A stretch of 64,000 bases of DNA from Arthrobacter sp. N199823. Its GTDB lineage: Bacteria; Actinomycetota; Actinomycetes; Actinomycetales; Micrococcaceae. Shown here piece by piece: positions 9,130 to 16,370 of this stretch. Position 1 is the first letter of the stretch. The number at the start of each line of letters is the position of its first letter. Made by a program: the position numbers and the translations under genes. Where the stretch lies: contig NZ_PJIN01000003.1 of the NCBI RefSeq assembly GCF_002929705.1, forward strand, positions 248,001 through 312,000, given 5' to 3'. The notes under the pieces were generated by a model. The model ran no database searches and was not told the origin of the DNA. It saw only the letters and a program-made list of their open reading frames with translations.

Positions 9130-11150
9130 GAATAGACTCGATTCTTCTTTTGTGAAAGTACTTTTGCCCCATAAGGGGGAAGTGTGATGGTGGTGCTGGT
9201 GCCGAAGGTTCCGGGCAGTTCAACGGAGGAAAGGGTGGGGCCGTGATTGAGCAGGAACAGCTGGTCCCCGCGTTCCACAGCCTCAATATCGTCAGGCAGT
9301 CCCAGCGGCACCGGAACCTGAATACCGGCCGCGGCGACGGCGGACATAACAAGTGTTTCCAAGGCCTCGGCCGGAAGATCGGCACCCACGTACCAGGCCT
9401 CACCGGCACCCCACGGGTTCGCTGTAATGGCTGGTTTGCCGGCCAAGCGCCCCGCACCGAAATAGGCCAGGGTCCGCGTGTTGGGACCGTGAAGTTCCAG
9501 ATCTTCGGACCAGATCGAGGCGTGGATGTCCTGCAGTTGGGTACCCGTCGAGGGGCTCGTGAAGACGAGCGGGACGGGCTTGTCCAAGGGCAGCCATTCC
9601 TCGCCGGAGACTCCTAGAACTTCAGCGAGAGCTCCCGGGAAACGGCCCGTGGCGAGTTTGGCTTCCTCATTGGCTACCGCGCTGAAGGGGCCCACCACCA
9701 TGTGCCCGCCGTTGGAAACGTAGCGCTTCAACGCGGTGGCGGCCGGCTTGCCCAGAAGAAAGAGGTTCGGCAGTAGGACCAGGTCAAAGCGGTCCAAATC
9801 GGTGTCCGGATGAACCACTTCAACTGACAAGCCGTGCCGCAATAGCGGCCGGTAGTAGGCTAGCAACTGCTCCATGACCTGCAACTTTTCAGAGGGGCGT
9901 GCCGCAGATTCGGCAGCCCACCAACTGGACCAGTCGAACAGGATCGCAATCCGGGTTTGGCTCGGCGTCCCCGCCAGGGCGCCGAGCTGGGCCATGTAGG
10001 CGCCAAGGGCTGCCGCTTCGCGGAAAACGCGAGTTTTGCTGCCGGCCAGTGGGACAACAGCTGAATGGAACCGTTCGGCACCAAAAGAGGATTGCCGGAA
10101 CTGGAAGAAGCACACACCATCGGCCCCACGGGCCACGGCTGAGAGCGCATCCACTTGCAAGGCCCCTGGCTCCTTGGCCACATTGTGCCCGCGCCAATTC
10201 ACTGCTGAGGTAGCTGATTCCATCAACAACCACGGCTTGCCACCGCTGAGACCACGGCACAGGTCATGGGTCAACGCGCCCAGTTGCCACGACTGCGGAT
10301 CGCCTGGATCCGTGTACCAGTCATTGGCAACAAAGTCCGTCTCGCGCGCCAAGGAGTTGTAGTCCATGCCTGAGAAGAAGCCCATCATGTTGGTGGTGAT
10401 GGGATGGGTGGTGTCGTACCGCGAGATGATGTCCCGTTCCGCCTGAAACAAGGAGACAAGCTGATCCGAGGTAAACCGCTTGAAGTCCAGTTCCTGCCCG
10501 GGGTTTCCAATGTAGGGGGCGCTGCGCGGAGGCAGAATCTCTTCCCACGTTGAATACTGCTGGGACCAAAACGTGGTTCCCCACGCATCATTGAGCCGCT
10601 CCAAGGTCACGTACTTGCCCATCAACCATTCACGGAATGCGCAGGCGCTCTCGTCATCAAAACTAATCTGACCCAACTCGTTACCCACATGCCACATGGC
10701 CAGGGCCGGATGCTGGGCGTAGCGTTCGGCAATTTTAGCCGTAATGGTTGCGGCCGCTGCGCGGTACTTGGGAGAAGAAGGATTGAACTGGTTGCGGGAG
10801 CCGTACCAAAGAGTGTGGCCCGAGGCATCGGTGGGCAGTGTTTGCGGGTACAGCTTCCCCAGCCAGGGTGGCGGGGATGCTGTGGGGGTAGCGAGGCTGA
10901 CCCGGATGCCGCCCGCGTGGAGCAGATCCAGCACCTCATCGAGCCAAGCAAAGTTCCACTGGCCCTCTTCAGGCTCAAGTTGAGCCCAGCTGAACACCCC
11001 CACAGTGACGAGATTGATCCCGGCTTCCTTCATGAGCGCAACATCAGTTGGCCAGCTTGCCTTCGGCCACTGCTCCGGGTTGTAGTCGGCACCAAAGATG
11101 AGTCCTTCACCCGGCATGGACGAGGCCAGTCCAAGTTGCTGCCTGTTCAT
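9126..11150 (-). CDS. Beta-galactosidase, glycoside hydrolase family 42
   Basis: A 674-residue GH42 beta-galactosidase, which hydrolyses terminal non-reducing beta-D-galactose. The N-terminal TIM barrel carries GADYNPEQWP near the start and the acid/base Glu in MWHVGNELG (about residue 158). The nucleophile Glu is in LLMESATSAVNWRGHN (about 311). The glutamine-amidotransferase-like trimerisation domain and a small C-terminal beta domain follow. The cytoplasmic location is inferred from the lack of a signal peptide. It is the first gene of an operon with the GH31 alpha-xylosidase and is divergent from the lacI-type gene, sharing an intergenic region with an operator-like palindrome. In the proposed xyloglucan scheme it would remove the galactose exposed after defucosylation. 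Confidence 0.93.
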   Translation of the reverse strand: MNRQQLGLASSMPGEGLIFGADYNPEQWPKASWPTDVALMKEAGINLVTVGVFSWAQLEPEEGQWNFAWLDEVLDLLHAGGIRVSLATPTASPPPWLGKLYPQTLPTDASGHTLWYGSRNQFNPSSPKYRAAAATITAKIAERYAQHPALAMWHVGNELGQISFDDESACAFREWLMGKYVTLERLNDAWGTTFWSQQYSTWEEILPPRSAPYIGNPGQELDFKRFTSDQLVSLFQAERDIISRYDTTHPITTNMMGFFSGMDYNSLARETDFVANDWYTDPGDPQSWQLGALTHDLCRGLSGGKPWLLMESATSAVNWRGHNVAKEPGALQVDALSAVARGADGVCFFQFRQSSFGAERFHSAVVPLAGSKTRVFREAAALGAYMAQLGALAGTPSQTRIAILFDWSSWWAAESAARPSEKLQVMEQLLAYYRPLLRHGLSVEVVHPDTDLDRFDLVLLPNLFLLGKPAATALKRYVSNGGHMVVGPFSAVANEEAKLATGRFPGALAEVLGVSGEEWLPLDKPVPLVFTSPSTGTQLQDIHASIWSEDLELHGPNTRTLAYFGAGRLAGKPAITANPWGAGEAWYVGADLPAEALETLVMSAVAAAGIQVPVPLGLPDDIEAVERGDQLFLLNHGPTLSSVELPGTFGTSTTITLPPYGAKVLSQKKNRVYS

Positions 11151-11268
11151 GAATTTCCTTCCAAATTGGATCGGTTCAATCGAATGTGATGATCTGAATT
11201 TCGATAAATTGTGTGCATTAGGGACGAATTGGTTTAAATAGATGCTTATAAACAGGTACCGTTTGGTA

Positions 11269-11288
11269 TCGAAGCGCTTCGCTTAAAT
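11269..11288. promoter_or_regulatory. LacI-type operator candidate between GH42 and lacI
   Basis: The sequence TCGAAGCGCTTCGCTTAAAT contains the perfect 12-bp palindrome CGAAGCGCTTCG with the central CG typical of LacI-family operators. It lies 46 bp before the regulator start and about 120 bp before the GH42 start, in an AT-rich divergent promoter region. A near copy (18 of 20 bases) is at 16216-16235, upstream of the binding-protein gene and GH3. Confidence 0.65.
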
Positions 11289-11334
11289 TAACGGCTACTG
11301 TGATGAAGTTTGCGGTTGTGAAAAGGAGAGTTGC

Positions 11335-12345
11335 ATGGCCACCATGAACGATGTCGCCCGGGCGGCCGGAGTGTCCACCAGCACGGTGTCATATGTGCTC
11401 AGTGGTAAGCGGACCATCTCCCCTGATACTCGGGCCGAGGTGCTGGCCGCCATTGAAAAACTTGGCTATAGCCCCCACGCTGGCGCTCGCGCGCTGGCGT
11501 CCAACCGGTCCAACGTTCTGGGCCTCATGGTTCCTTTGCGTGAAGACGTCAACGTCAGCGTCGTCATGCAGTTTGTTTCCGCCGTGGTCACCACAGCCCG
11601 AACCTTCGAACAAGACGTGCTGTTGCTGACCCAGGATGACACTGACGGGATTGCCCGGGTGATGTCCCAGTCCATTGTGGACGGCATGATCATGATGGAC
11701 ATTGAAGCCAAAGATCCGAGGGTGCCGCTGCTTGCCAAAATGCGGAAGCCGGCGGTCCTGATTGGACTGCCCGACGACGCCCAAGGACTCAGTTGCGTAG
11801 ATTTCGACTTCGCCGCGGCATCCCGAGTGTCCGTCCGCCACTTGGTGGACCTGGGCCATCGGCGTGTGGCGCTGATTGGCTCCCCGCAGGCATCGCTGGA
11901 ACGCCACGCCACGTACGCGGACAGGGTGCGTAACGGTTTCGAAGCTGCCGCCAGCGCAGCCAACGTGGACTTTGCCAGCCGAGCGTGTGAACCCACGGCG
12001 GCCGCCCTGGCGCACGCGCTGCAAGATCTGGTCACGGGAGTCGATGCGGCCACCGGGCTGGTGGTGCACAACGAATTCCTGCTCCCGATGCTGCGCGACA
12101 CCCTGAGCGAGATGGGTCTGAGCGTCCCGGCGGATATCTCCGTGGTTGCTATCGCCCCCACCGACGTTGCCCTGGCCAGTACGGCTCCATGGACAGCCGT
12201 CAGTATCCCCGCTCATGACATTGGCCGGACCGCCGTAGAAATGGTCATGGAACGGATGCACACCGAAAAGCCTGCGGAGGTGCGGCTCATTGTTCCGAGC
12301 CTGGTGCAGCGCGTCACCACCTCGCCGGCCAAGGCCAGCGTCTAG
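11335..12345 (+). CDS. LacI-family transcriptional regulator
   Basis: A 336-residue sugar-responsive repressor. The N-terminal helix-turn-helix is textbook LacI: MNDVARAAGVSTSTVSYVLS (about residues 4-23), followed by the hinge-helix region YSPHAGARALASNRS. The remainder is a periplasmic-binding-protein-like effector domain (from about 60), where the inducing oligosaccharide or monosaccharide would bind. It starts 5 nt after a GGAGAG ribosome-binding site. It is divergent from the GH42-GH31 operon and convergent with the permease genes, so it sits centrally in the carbohydrate locus. It most likely represses the locus through the palindromes at 11269 and 16216 and autoregulates; this is inferred from position. 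Confidence 0.92.
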   Translation: MATMNDVARAAGVSTSTVSYVLSGKRTISPDTRAEVLAAIEKLGYSPHAGARALASNRSNVLGLMVPLREDVNVSVVMQFVSAVVTTARTFEQDVLLLTQDDTDGIARVMSQSIVDGMIMMDIEAKDPRVPLLAKMRKPAVLIGLPDDAQGLSCVDFDFAAASRVSVRHLVDLGHRRVALIGSPQASLERHATYADRVRNGFEAAASAANVDFASRACEPTAAALAHALQDLVTGVDAATGLVVHNEFLLPMLRDTLSEMGLSVPADISVVAIAPTDVALASTAPWTAVSIPAHDIGRTAVEMVMERMHTEKPAEVRLIVPSLVQRVTTSPAKASV

Positions 12346-12387
12346 AGCGACGGCGCCAAGGTAGGCGCCTAGGCCAGAGAGGCCTGG

Positions 12388-12428
12388 TTCGGTGGGTTTC
12401 GGAGCCAACAGCTTCCGGACCCCACCGA
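12388..12428. terminator. Hairpin between lacI-type gene and permease operon
   Basis: The arm CGGTGGGTTTCGGAGC pairs imperfectly with GCTTCCGGACCCCACCG around a CAACA loop. The structure separates convergent genes and could end transcription from both sides. Two smaller inverted repeats (GGCGCC...GGCGCC and GGCC...GGCC) lie just before it. Confidence 0.65.
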
Positions 12429-12446
12429 GGTGGCTGGGTGTGAACA

Positions 12447-13391
12447 TTACCCCTTCACCGCACCAATCATGACGCCCTTGGTGAAGTGCTTTTGCACAAA
12501 CGGGTAGACGAACAGGATCGGCACCATGGCCACCACAATCACTGCCATCTGCAAGGCCAGTGACGCCGCAACGCCCTGCCCCACGGCGATCTGACCAGGC
12601 ACGGAAACGCCCTGCAGAACATAGGAACGTAGCACCACCTGGAGCGGATTCTTTGAGCTGTCATTGATGTACAAGATGGCATTGAAGAACGCATTCCAGT
12701 AGCCAACGCCGTAGAACAGTGCAATAACGGCTGTGACGGCCTTGGACATGGGCATGACAATTTGGCCCAGGATGCGCCATTCACTGGCACCATCAATCCG
12801 GGCACTGTCAAGGATGCCCTGATCGATGCCCATGAAGAAACCGCGCAAGATGATGATGTTGAAAACGGAGATACAGCTGGGCAGGATAAGCGCTGCATAA
12901 CTGTCGATCATTCCCAATCCGGAGACAAGCAGGTAGGACGGGATCATGCCTGCTGCGAAGAACATGGTGATCAGCAGCACGAACAAAAGCGGCGTGTGGG
13001 CCAGTGTTCCGGGACGGGACAGGCCGTAGGCGCAGAGTACCGAGACCACCAAGCTAAGGACGGTACCTACTGCCGTAATGCCAACGCTGACCATGATGGC
13101 CCGCGTGACTACGCCGCCTGTGAAGATCTGCCGGTACGCATCCCAGCTGATCTCACCTGGGATAAGGACCAAACCGCCGGCATTGGTGATGGTGGACTGG
13201 GTGGAGATGCTGGTCAACACAATGGTGTAGAGCGGTAGCAGAACGGCGAGAACAACAATGATCAGGGTTGCCGACTTTGCCGCCTTGATGGCCTTGGACG
13301 GTTCCTCTTCCCAGGCTGCCCGGGTGGGCGCCTCGCTACCGGGCCACCGGAGTCCGCCGGTTTTTTTGGGTAATTTTTCGATGGTGGTCAT
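12447..13391 (-). CDS. Carbohydrate ABC transporter permease (LplC/AraQ-like)
   Basis: A 314-residue inner-membrane subunit of a CUT1-type sugar importer. About six transmembrane helices are visible, beginning near residue 40 (ATLIIVVLAVLLPLYTIVL). The EAA cytoplasmic loop that docks the ATPase is in LDSARIDGASEWRILGQIVM, with the characteristic 'DGAsewri' core. The C-terminus QKHFTKGVMIGAVKG is typical of the LplC/YtcP subgroup, which handles complex plant or mucin oligosaccharides. It overlaps the upstream permease gene by 4 bp. No ATP-binding gene is nearby, as is usual for actinobacterial sugar importers that share one MsiK-type ATPase encoded elsewhere. Confidence 0.9.
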   Translation of the reverse strand: MTTIEKLPKKTGGLRWPGSEAPTRAAWEEEPSKAIKAAKSATLIIVVLAVLLPLYTIVLTSISTQSTITNAGGLVLIPGEISWDAYRQIFTGGVVTRAIMVSVGITAVGTVLSLVVSVLCAYGLSRPGTLAHTPLLFVLLITMFFAAGMIPSYLLVSGLGMIDSYAALILPSCISVFNIIILRGFFMGIDQGILDSARIDGASEWRILGQIVMPMSKAVTAVIALFYGVGYWNAFFNAILYINDSSKNPLQVVLRSYVLQGVSVPGQIAVGQGVAASLALQMAVIVVAMVPILFVYPFVQKHFTKGVMIGAVKG

Positions 13392-14425
13392 TTTTTGGAG
13401 TACACCCCTGCTTCGCCGAATAGGTGGGCAACTTTATTGGCCCCGAGGATCAATGCCAGTGACACCACGCCCTTGATGAGCCCGGCGGCTGCGGCATAAC
13501 TCCAGTCACCGTTTTGAACACCTGTGAAGTAGACAAAGGTGTCGAGTACTTCCGAGGCGCCGGCACCTACAGCATCACGCTGCAAGATCAGCTGTTCGAA
13601 GCCCACCGACAAGGAATCGCCAAGACGCAGGATCAGTAGCAGGATGATGACCGGGCGCAAGCCGGGCAAGGTGACATGCCACATGCGTTTCCACCTGCCG
13701 GCACCGTCCACGGCTGCTGCCTCATACTGAGACGGGTCAATGGCGTTCAGCGCTGCCAGGAACACGATCATGCCCCAGCCGGCGTCCTTCCAAATGGACT
13801 GGGAGGTGATCAGGAACAAGAAGGTGTCAGGGTTGGTCATGATGTCCATGCCCTGCCAGCCGTTGGCTAGCAGCTGCTGGTTCAACAGCCCCGCGCCACC
13901 GAGAATCTGCTGGAAGACTGCAACAACTAGAACCCAGGAGAAGAAGTGTGGCAGGTAAACAATGGCCTGAATCGTGGCCCGTAGCGCCGGGCGAACCAGG
14001 GAATTGAGCAGGATGGCCAGGATGATCGGGATAGGGAAGAAGAAGATCAGCTGGAAGGCCGTAATGACCAGGGTGTTTTTGACAGCCACCCAGAAATTGG
14101 CGTCACTGAGCACCCTGGCAAAGTTGTCCAGGCCCACCCAGGGGCTATTGGCAATGCCAACGAAAGGTGAGTAATCCTGAAATGCCACAATATTGCCCAT
14201 GATGGGCACATAGGCGAACAGTCCCAGCAATAGAACTGCCGGGAGGGTCATGAAGATGAGGGACTTGTCGCGGCGGAAGCGTGCCTTCAGACCGAGGCCA
14301 ATGCGAACCTCGGGCTTGTCCTTACCGCGACGCGTCTTGGGGCCGGAGCCCCCGGAAGCAGCGGCTTCCGGGGCGGCATCGCCAACTTTTGTCAGTGTGG
14401 TTGTCATGGGTGGCTGCCGGCTCAC
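13388..14425 (-). CDS. Carbohydrate ABC transporter permease (LplB/YteP-like)
   Basis: A 345-residue permease partner of the preceding gene. A cytoplasmic Arg/Lys-rich tail of about 50 residues precedes the first helix (SLIFMTLPAVLLLGLFAYVP). Six helices follow, with the family phrase FQDYSPFVGI in the first external loop and the EAA loop in YEAAAVDGAGRWKRMWHVTL. The order binding protein, LplB-like, LplC-like is the standard one for this transporter subgroup. Both ends overlap neighbours by 4 bp, implying one tightly coupled transcript read from the promoter upstream of the binding-protein gene. Confidence 0.9.
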   Translation of the reverse strand: MSRQPPMTTTLTKVGDAAPEAAASGGSGPKTRRGKDKPEVRIGLGLKARFRRDKSLIFMTLPAVLLLGLFAYVPIMGNIVAFQDYSPFVGIANSPWVGLDNFARVLSDANFWVAVKNTLVITAFQLIFFFPIPIILAILLNSLVRPALRATIQAIVYLPHFFSWVLVVAVFQQILGGAGLLNQQLLANGWQGMDIMTNPDTFLFLITSQSIWKDAGWGMIVFLAALNAIDPSQYEAAAVDGAGRWKRMWHVTLPGLRPVIILLLILRLGDSLSVGFEQLILQRDAVGAGASEVLDTFVYFTGVQNGDWSYAAAAGLIKGVVSLALILGANKVAHLFGEAGVYSKK

Positions 14426-16095
14426 GCTGTCAAGAAACCGGTGTAGAACTCACGGAGCTCATCGCCACCGTTCTTCTTCCACGTGGCAAGTTCGGTGTCC
14501 AGATCGCTGATCTTCTTGCGGCCGCGGGCAATATCCATGGCCAGATCGTCGAACGGCTTGTTCAGTGAACCGAACTTGTTCGGCTCCTCGATCTGAAGGC
14601 CGAAGAACTGCTCTTCAACAACGAACGGGGCCTGGCGGGCTTCCCACTCGCTGGCCGTCTTGACGTAGCCGGGGTACTGGACCTTGGAATTAACCACTGG
14701 CGGGCTGACCAGGAACGAGTAGGTGCTGGTGACCTCGGCAAGGCCCTTTTCAGTAGACTGCGGGATGTTCTGACTGTCCTTGGTGAAGTGCACACCCTCG
14801 ACGCCGTAGTTGATGAGCTGGTTTTCCTCGGTGCCAAACGGGGCGGCAAAATAGTTGGCGAGGGCGAGCAGTTCCTCGATCTTGGCCTTGTCGCTGTTCT
14901 TTTTGATGAAGCTGAAGATGCTGGCCGGTGAGCCGCGGAACAAGGTGGGGTCACCGCCGTCGGCCGCAAAGAAGTCCATGGGAACCATGTCGTACTTCGG
15001 GTTGGTGGGGAGCATACGCGCCAGGGATTCGTGCCAGCTGCCGAGTCCGTCAGTGGCCATGAGTGAGGCGCCTGATTCAAAACGGGCCTTGGACTGCTGC
15101 AGGTTCCCGGCGACAGCATCGGGGTGCACGGCTCCGGAGGCAAAGAGTTTCGCGATCCATTCCAAGGCGGCGCGGTACTCATCCGTCTCCACCTTGTTCT
15201 GGAGAGCGCCGTCAACGAGCTTCCATTTCGGCGCAACGCCGAACATGATCTGTGCGCCGTTCCAAACATCCTCGGAGCCCCAGCGCTTCTTAGCTGGGTT
15301 GGTCAGTTCCTTGGCAATGGCGAGGTATTCATCGGCGCTCTTGGGGGCCTCGAGGCCGAGCTCGGTGAAGATGTCCTTACGGTAGAAAATGGCATCCGTT
15401 ATAAGGGTGCTGGGGTAGGGCAGGCCGTAGAGGCCGCCCGCAAAGGCACTGAACTTCCAGGCCGCGGTGGGCAGGTTGGCCAGGTTCGGGTATTTCTCGA
15501 TCTTGTCGCCGGATAGGTACGGGGCGAGGTCCTCGAAGACGCTGGTGACTGCCTGACCGAAGCGCGGGGGCAGGTTCCAGGAGGGGATGACAACCCAGTC
15601 CGGCACATCCTTGGGGGAAGCCAGAACTGTCTGGATCTTATCGCCGTAGGTATTGCCGTCATTGACCTGGAAATCAACAGTGGCGCCAATGGCCTTGTTG
15701 ACGGCCTGGTAGTAGCTGTTGTTGGCAAGAGCCGGCGGGACTGTCCACCACGCCGGGGTCATGGCCTTGTATTTGCCGCCCTTGCCGGGCACCTCGGTGA
15801 CGGACTTGACCAGTGTTTCTGGAATACTGATGAAACCGGGAGTTGAGCCGTTGACGCTGGCAATATCCGGGGTGACCAGATCGATGGGGACGTAGCTGGG
15901 GACGAGTTTCGCCACTGAATCAGCCAAGCCCAGGGACGATGTCACTTGGGCCTTGCTCGAGCCGTTTCCGCAAGCCGTCAGAACGCCTGCCGTGCTCAGT
16001 GCAACCGCGGAGATGCCGACGAGACCCAGAAAGGACCGGCGATTCAGGCCATTGGTCCCTAGCGGGGAAGTAGTCGCTTGGCGATTTTTCCTCAT
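14422..16095 (-). CDS. Extracellular sugar-binding lipoprotein of ABC importer
   Basis: A 557-residue solute-binding protein, large as usual for the LplA-like group that binds oligosaccharides. The signal sequence carries a twin-arginine motif NRRSFLGLVG followed by a hydrophobic core and lipobox LTAC (Cys about 42), so it should be exported folded by Tat and lipid-anchored outside the membrane. It is the first gene of the binding-protein/permease operon and is divergent from the GH3 beta-glucosidase gene. The 275-bp gap between them contains operator-like palindromes at 16216 and 16326. Together with the two permeases it would deliver the oligosaccharide on which the cytoplasmic glycosidases act. 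The exact ligand cannot be read from the sequence. Confidence 0.9.
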   Translation of the reverse strand: MRKNRQATTSPLGTNGLNRRSFLGLVGISAVALSTAGVLTACGNGSSKAQVTSSLGLADSVAKLVPSYVPIDLVTPDIASVNGSTPGFISIPETLVKSVTEVPGKGGKYKAMTPAWWTVPPALANNSYYQAVNKAIGATVDFQVNDGNTYGDKIQTVLASPKDVPDWVVIPSWNLPPRFGQAVTSVFEDLAPYLSGDKIEKYPNLANLPTAAWKFSAFAGGLYGLPYPSTLITDAIFYRKDIFTELGLEAPKSADEYLAIAKELTNPAKKRWGSEDVWNGAQIMFGVAPKWKLVDGALQNKVETDEYRAALEWIAKLFASGAVHPDAVAGNLQQSKARFESGASLMATDGLGSWHESLARMLPTNPKYDMVPMDFFAADGGDPTLFRGSPASIFSFIKKNSDKAKIEELLALANYFAAPFGTEENQLINYGVEGVHFTKDSQNIPQSTEKGLAEVTSTYSFLVSPPVVNSKVQYPGYVKTASEWEARQAPFVVEEQFFGLQIEEPNKFGSLNKPFDDLAMDIARGRKKISDLDTELATWKKNGGDELREFYTGFLTA

Positions 16096-16215
16096 AGTGT
16101 GTCACTCCTTTGTGATGGCATATGCCATTGATTGATTCGTTGTGGCGCCGTTCCCACGTGAGTTCCATGGGGTTTTAGCGCTCGAAGCAAGCGAGGGAAA
16201 TCTGTTGAAATAGTG

Positions 16216-16235
16216 TCGATGCGCTTCGATTAAAT
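16216..16235. promoter_or_regulatory. LacI-type operator candidate upstream of binding-protein operon
   Basis: TCGATGCGCTTCGATTAAAT matches 18 of 20 bases of the site at 11269-11288. It lies about 120 bp upstream of the binding-protein start and about 135 bp upstream of GH3, where one repressor could control both divergent units. The palindrome is less perfect here, with one mismatch in the core arms. Confidence 0.6.
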
Positions 16236-16325
16236 CGATTCTAGGTTAGGTGACACCCGTCACGCAACATTGAGTTTTCGGCTGTAATTATATGAAAAAG
16301 TGATGTAACAATAGAACCCAATCCC

Positions 16326-16343
16326 TTGCGCAAGCGTTTAAAC
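16326..16343. promoter_or_regulatory. Second palindromic site before the GH3 gene
   Basis: TTGCGCAAGCGTTTAAAC consists of two adjacent perfect 8-bp palindromes, TTGCGCAA and GTTTAAAC, 28 bp before the GH3 start. TTGCGCAA has the central CG of LacI-family sites but is not a copy of the other two sites. It could be an additional operator overlapping the GH3 promoter; this is inference. Confidence 0.4.
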
Positions 16344-16370
16344 ATAAAACACCTTTCCGGAGAAACCACC

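Noticed and set aside
11389-12447. 352-residue minus-strand frame opposite the lacI-type gene
   Set aside because: Shadow frame; no motifs, and the regulator on the plus strand is canonical.
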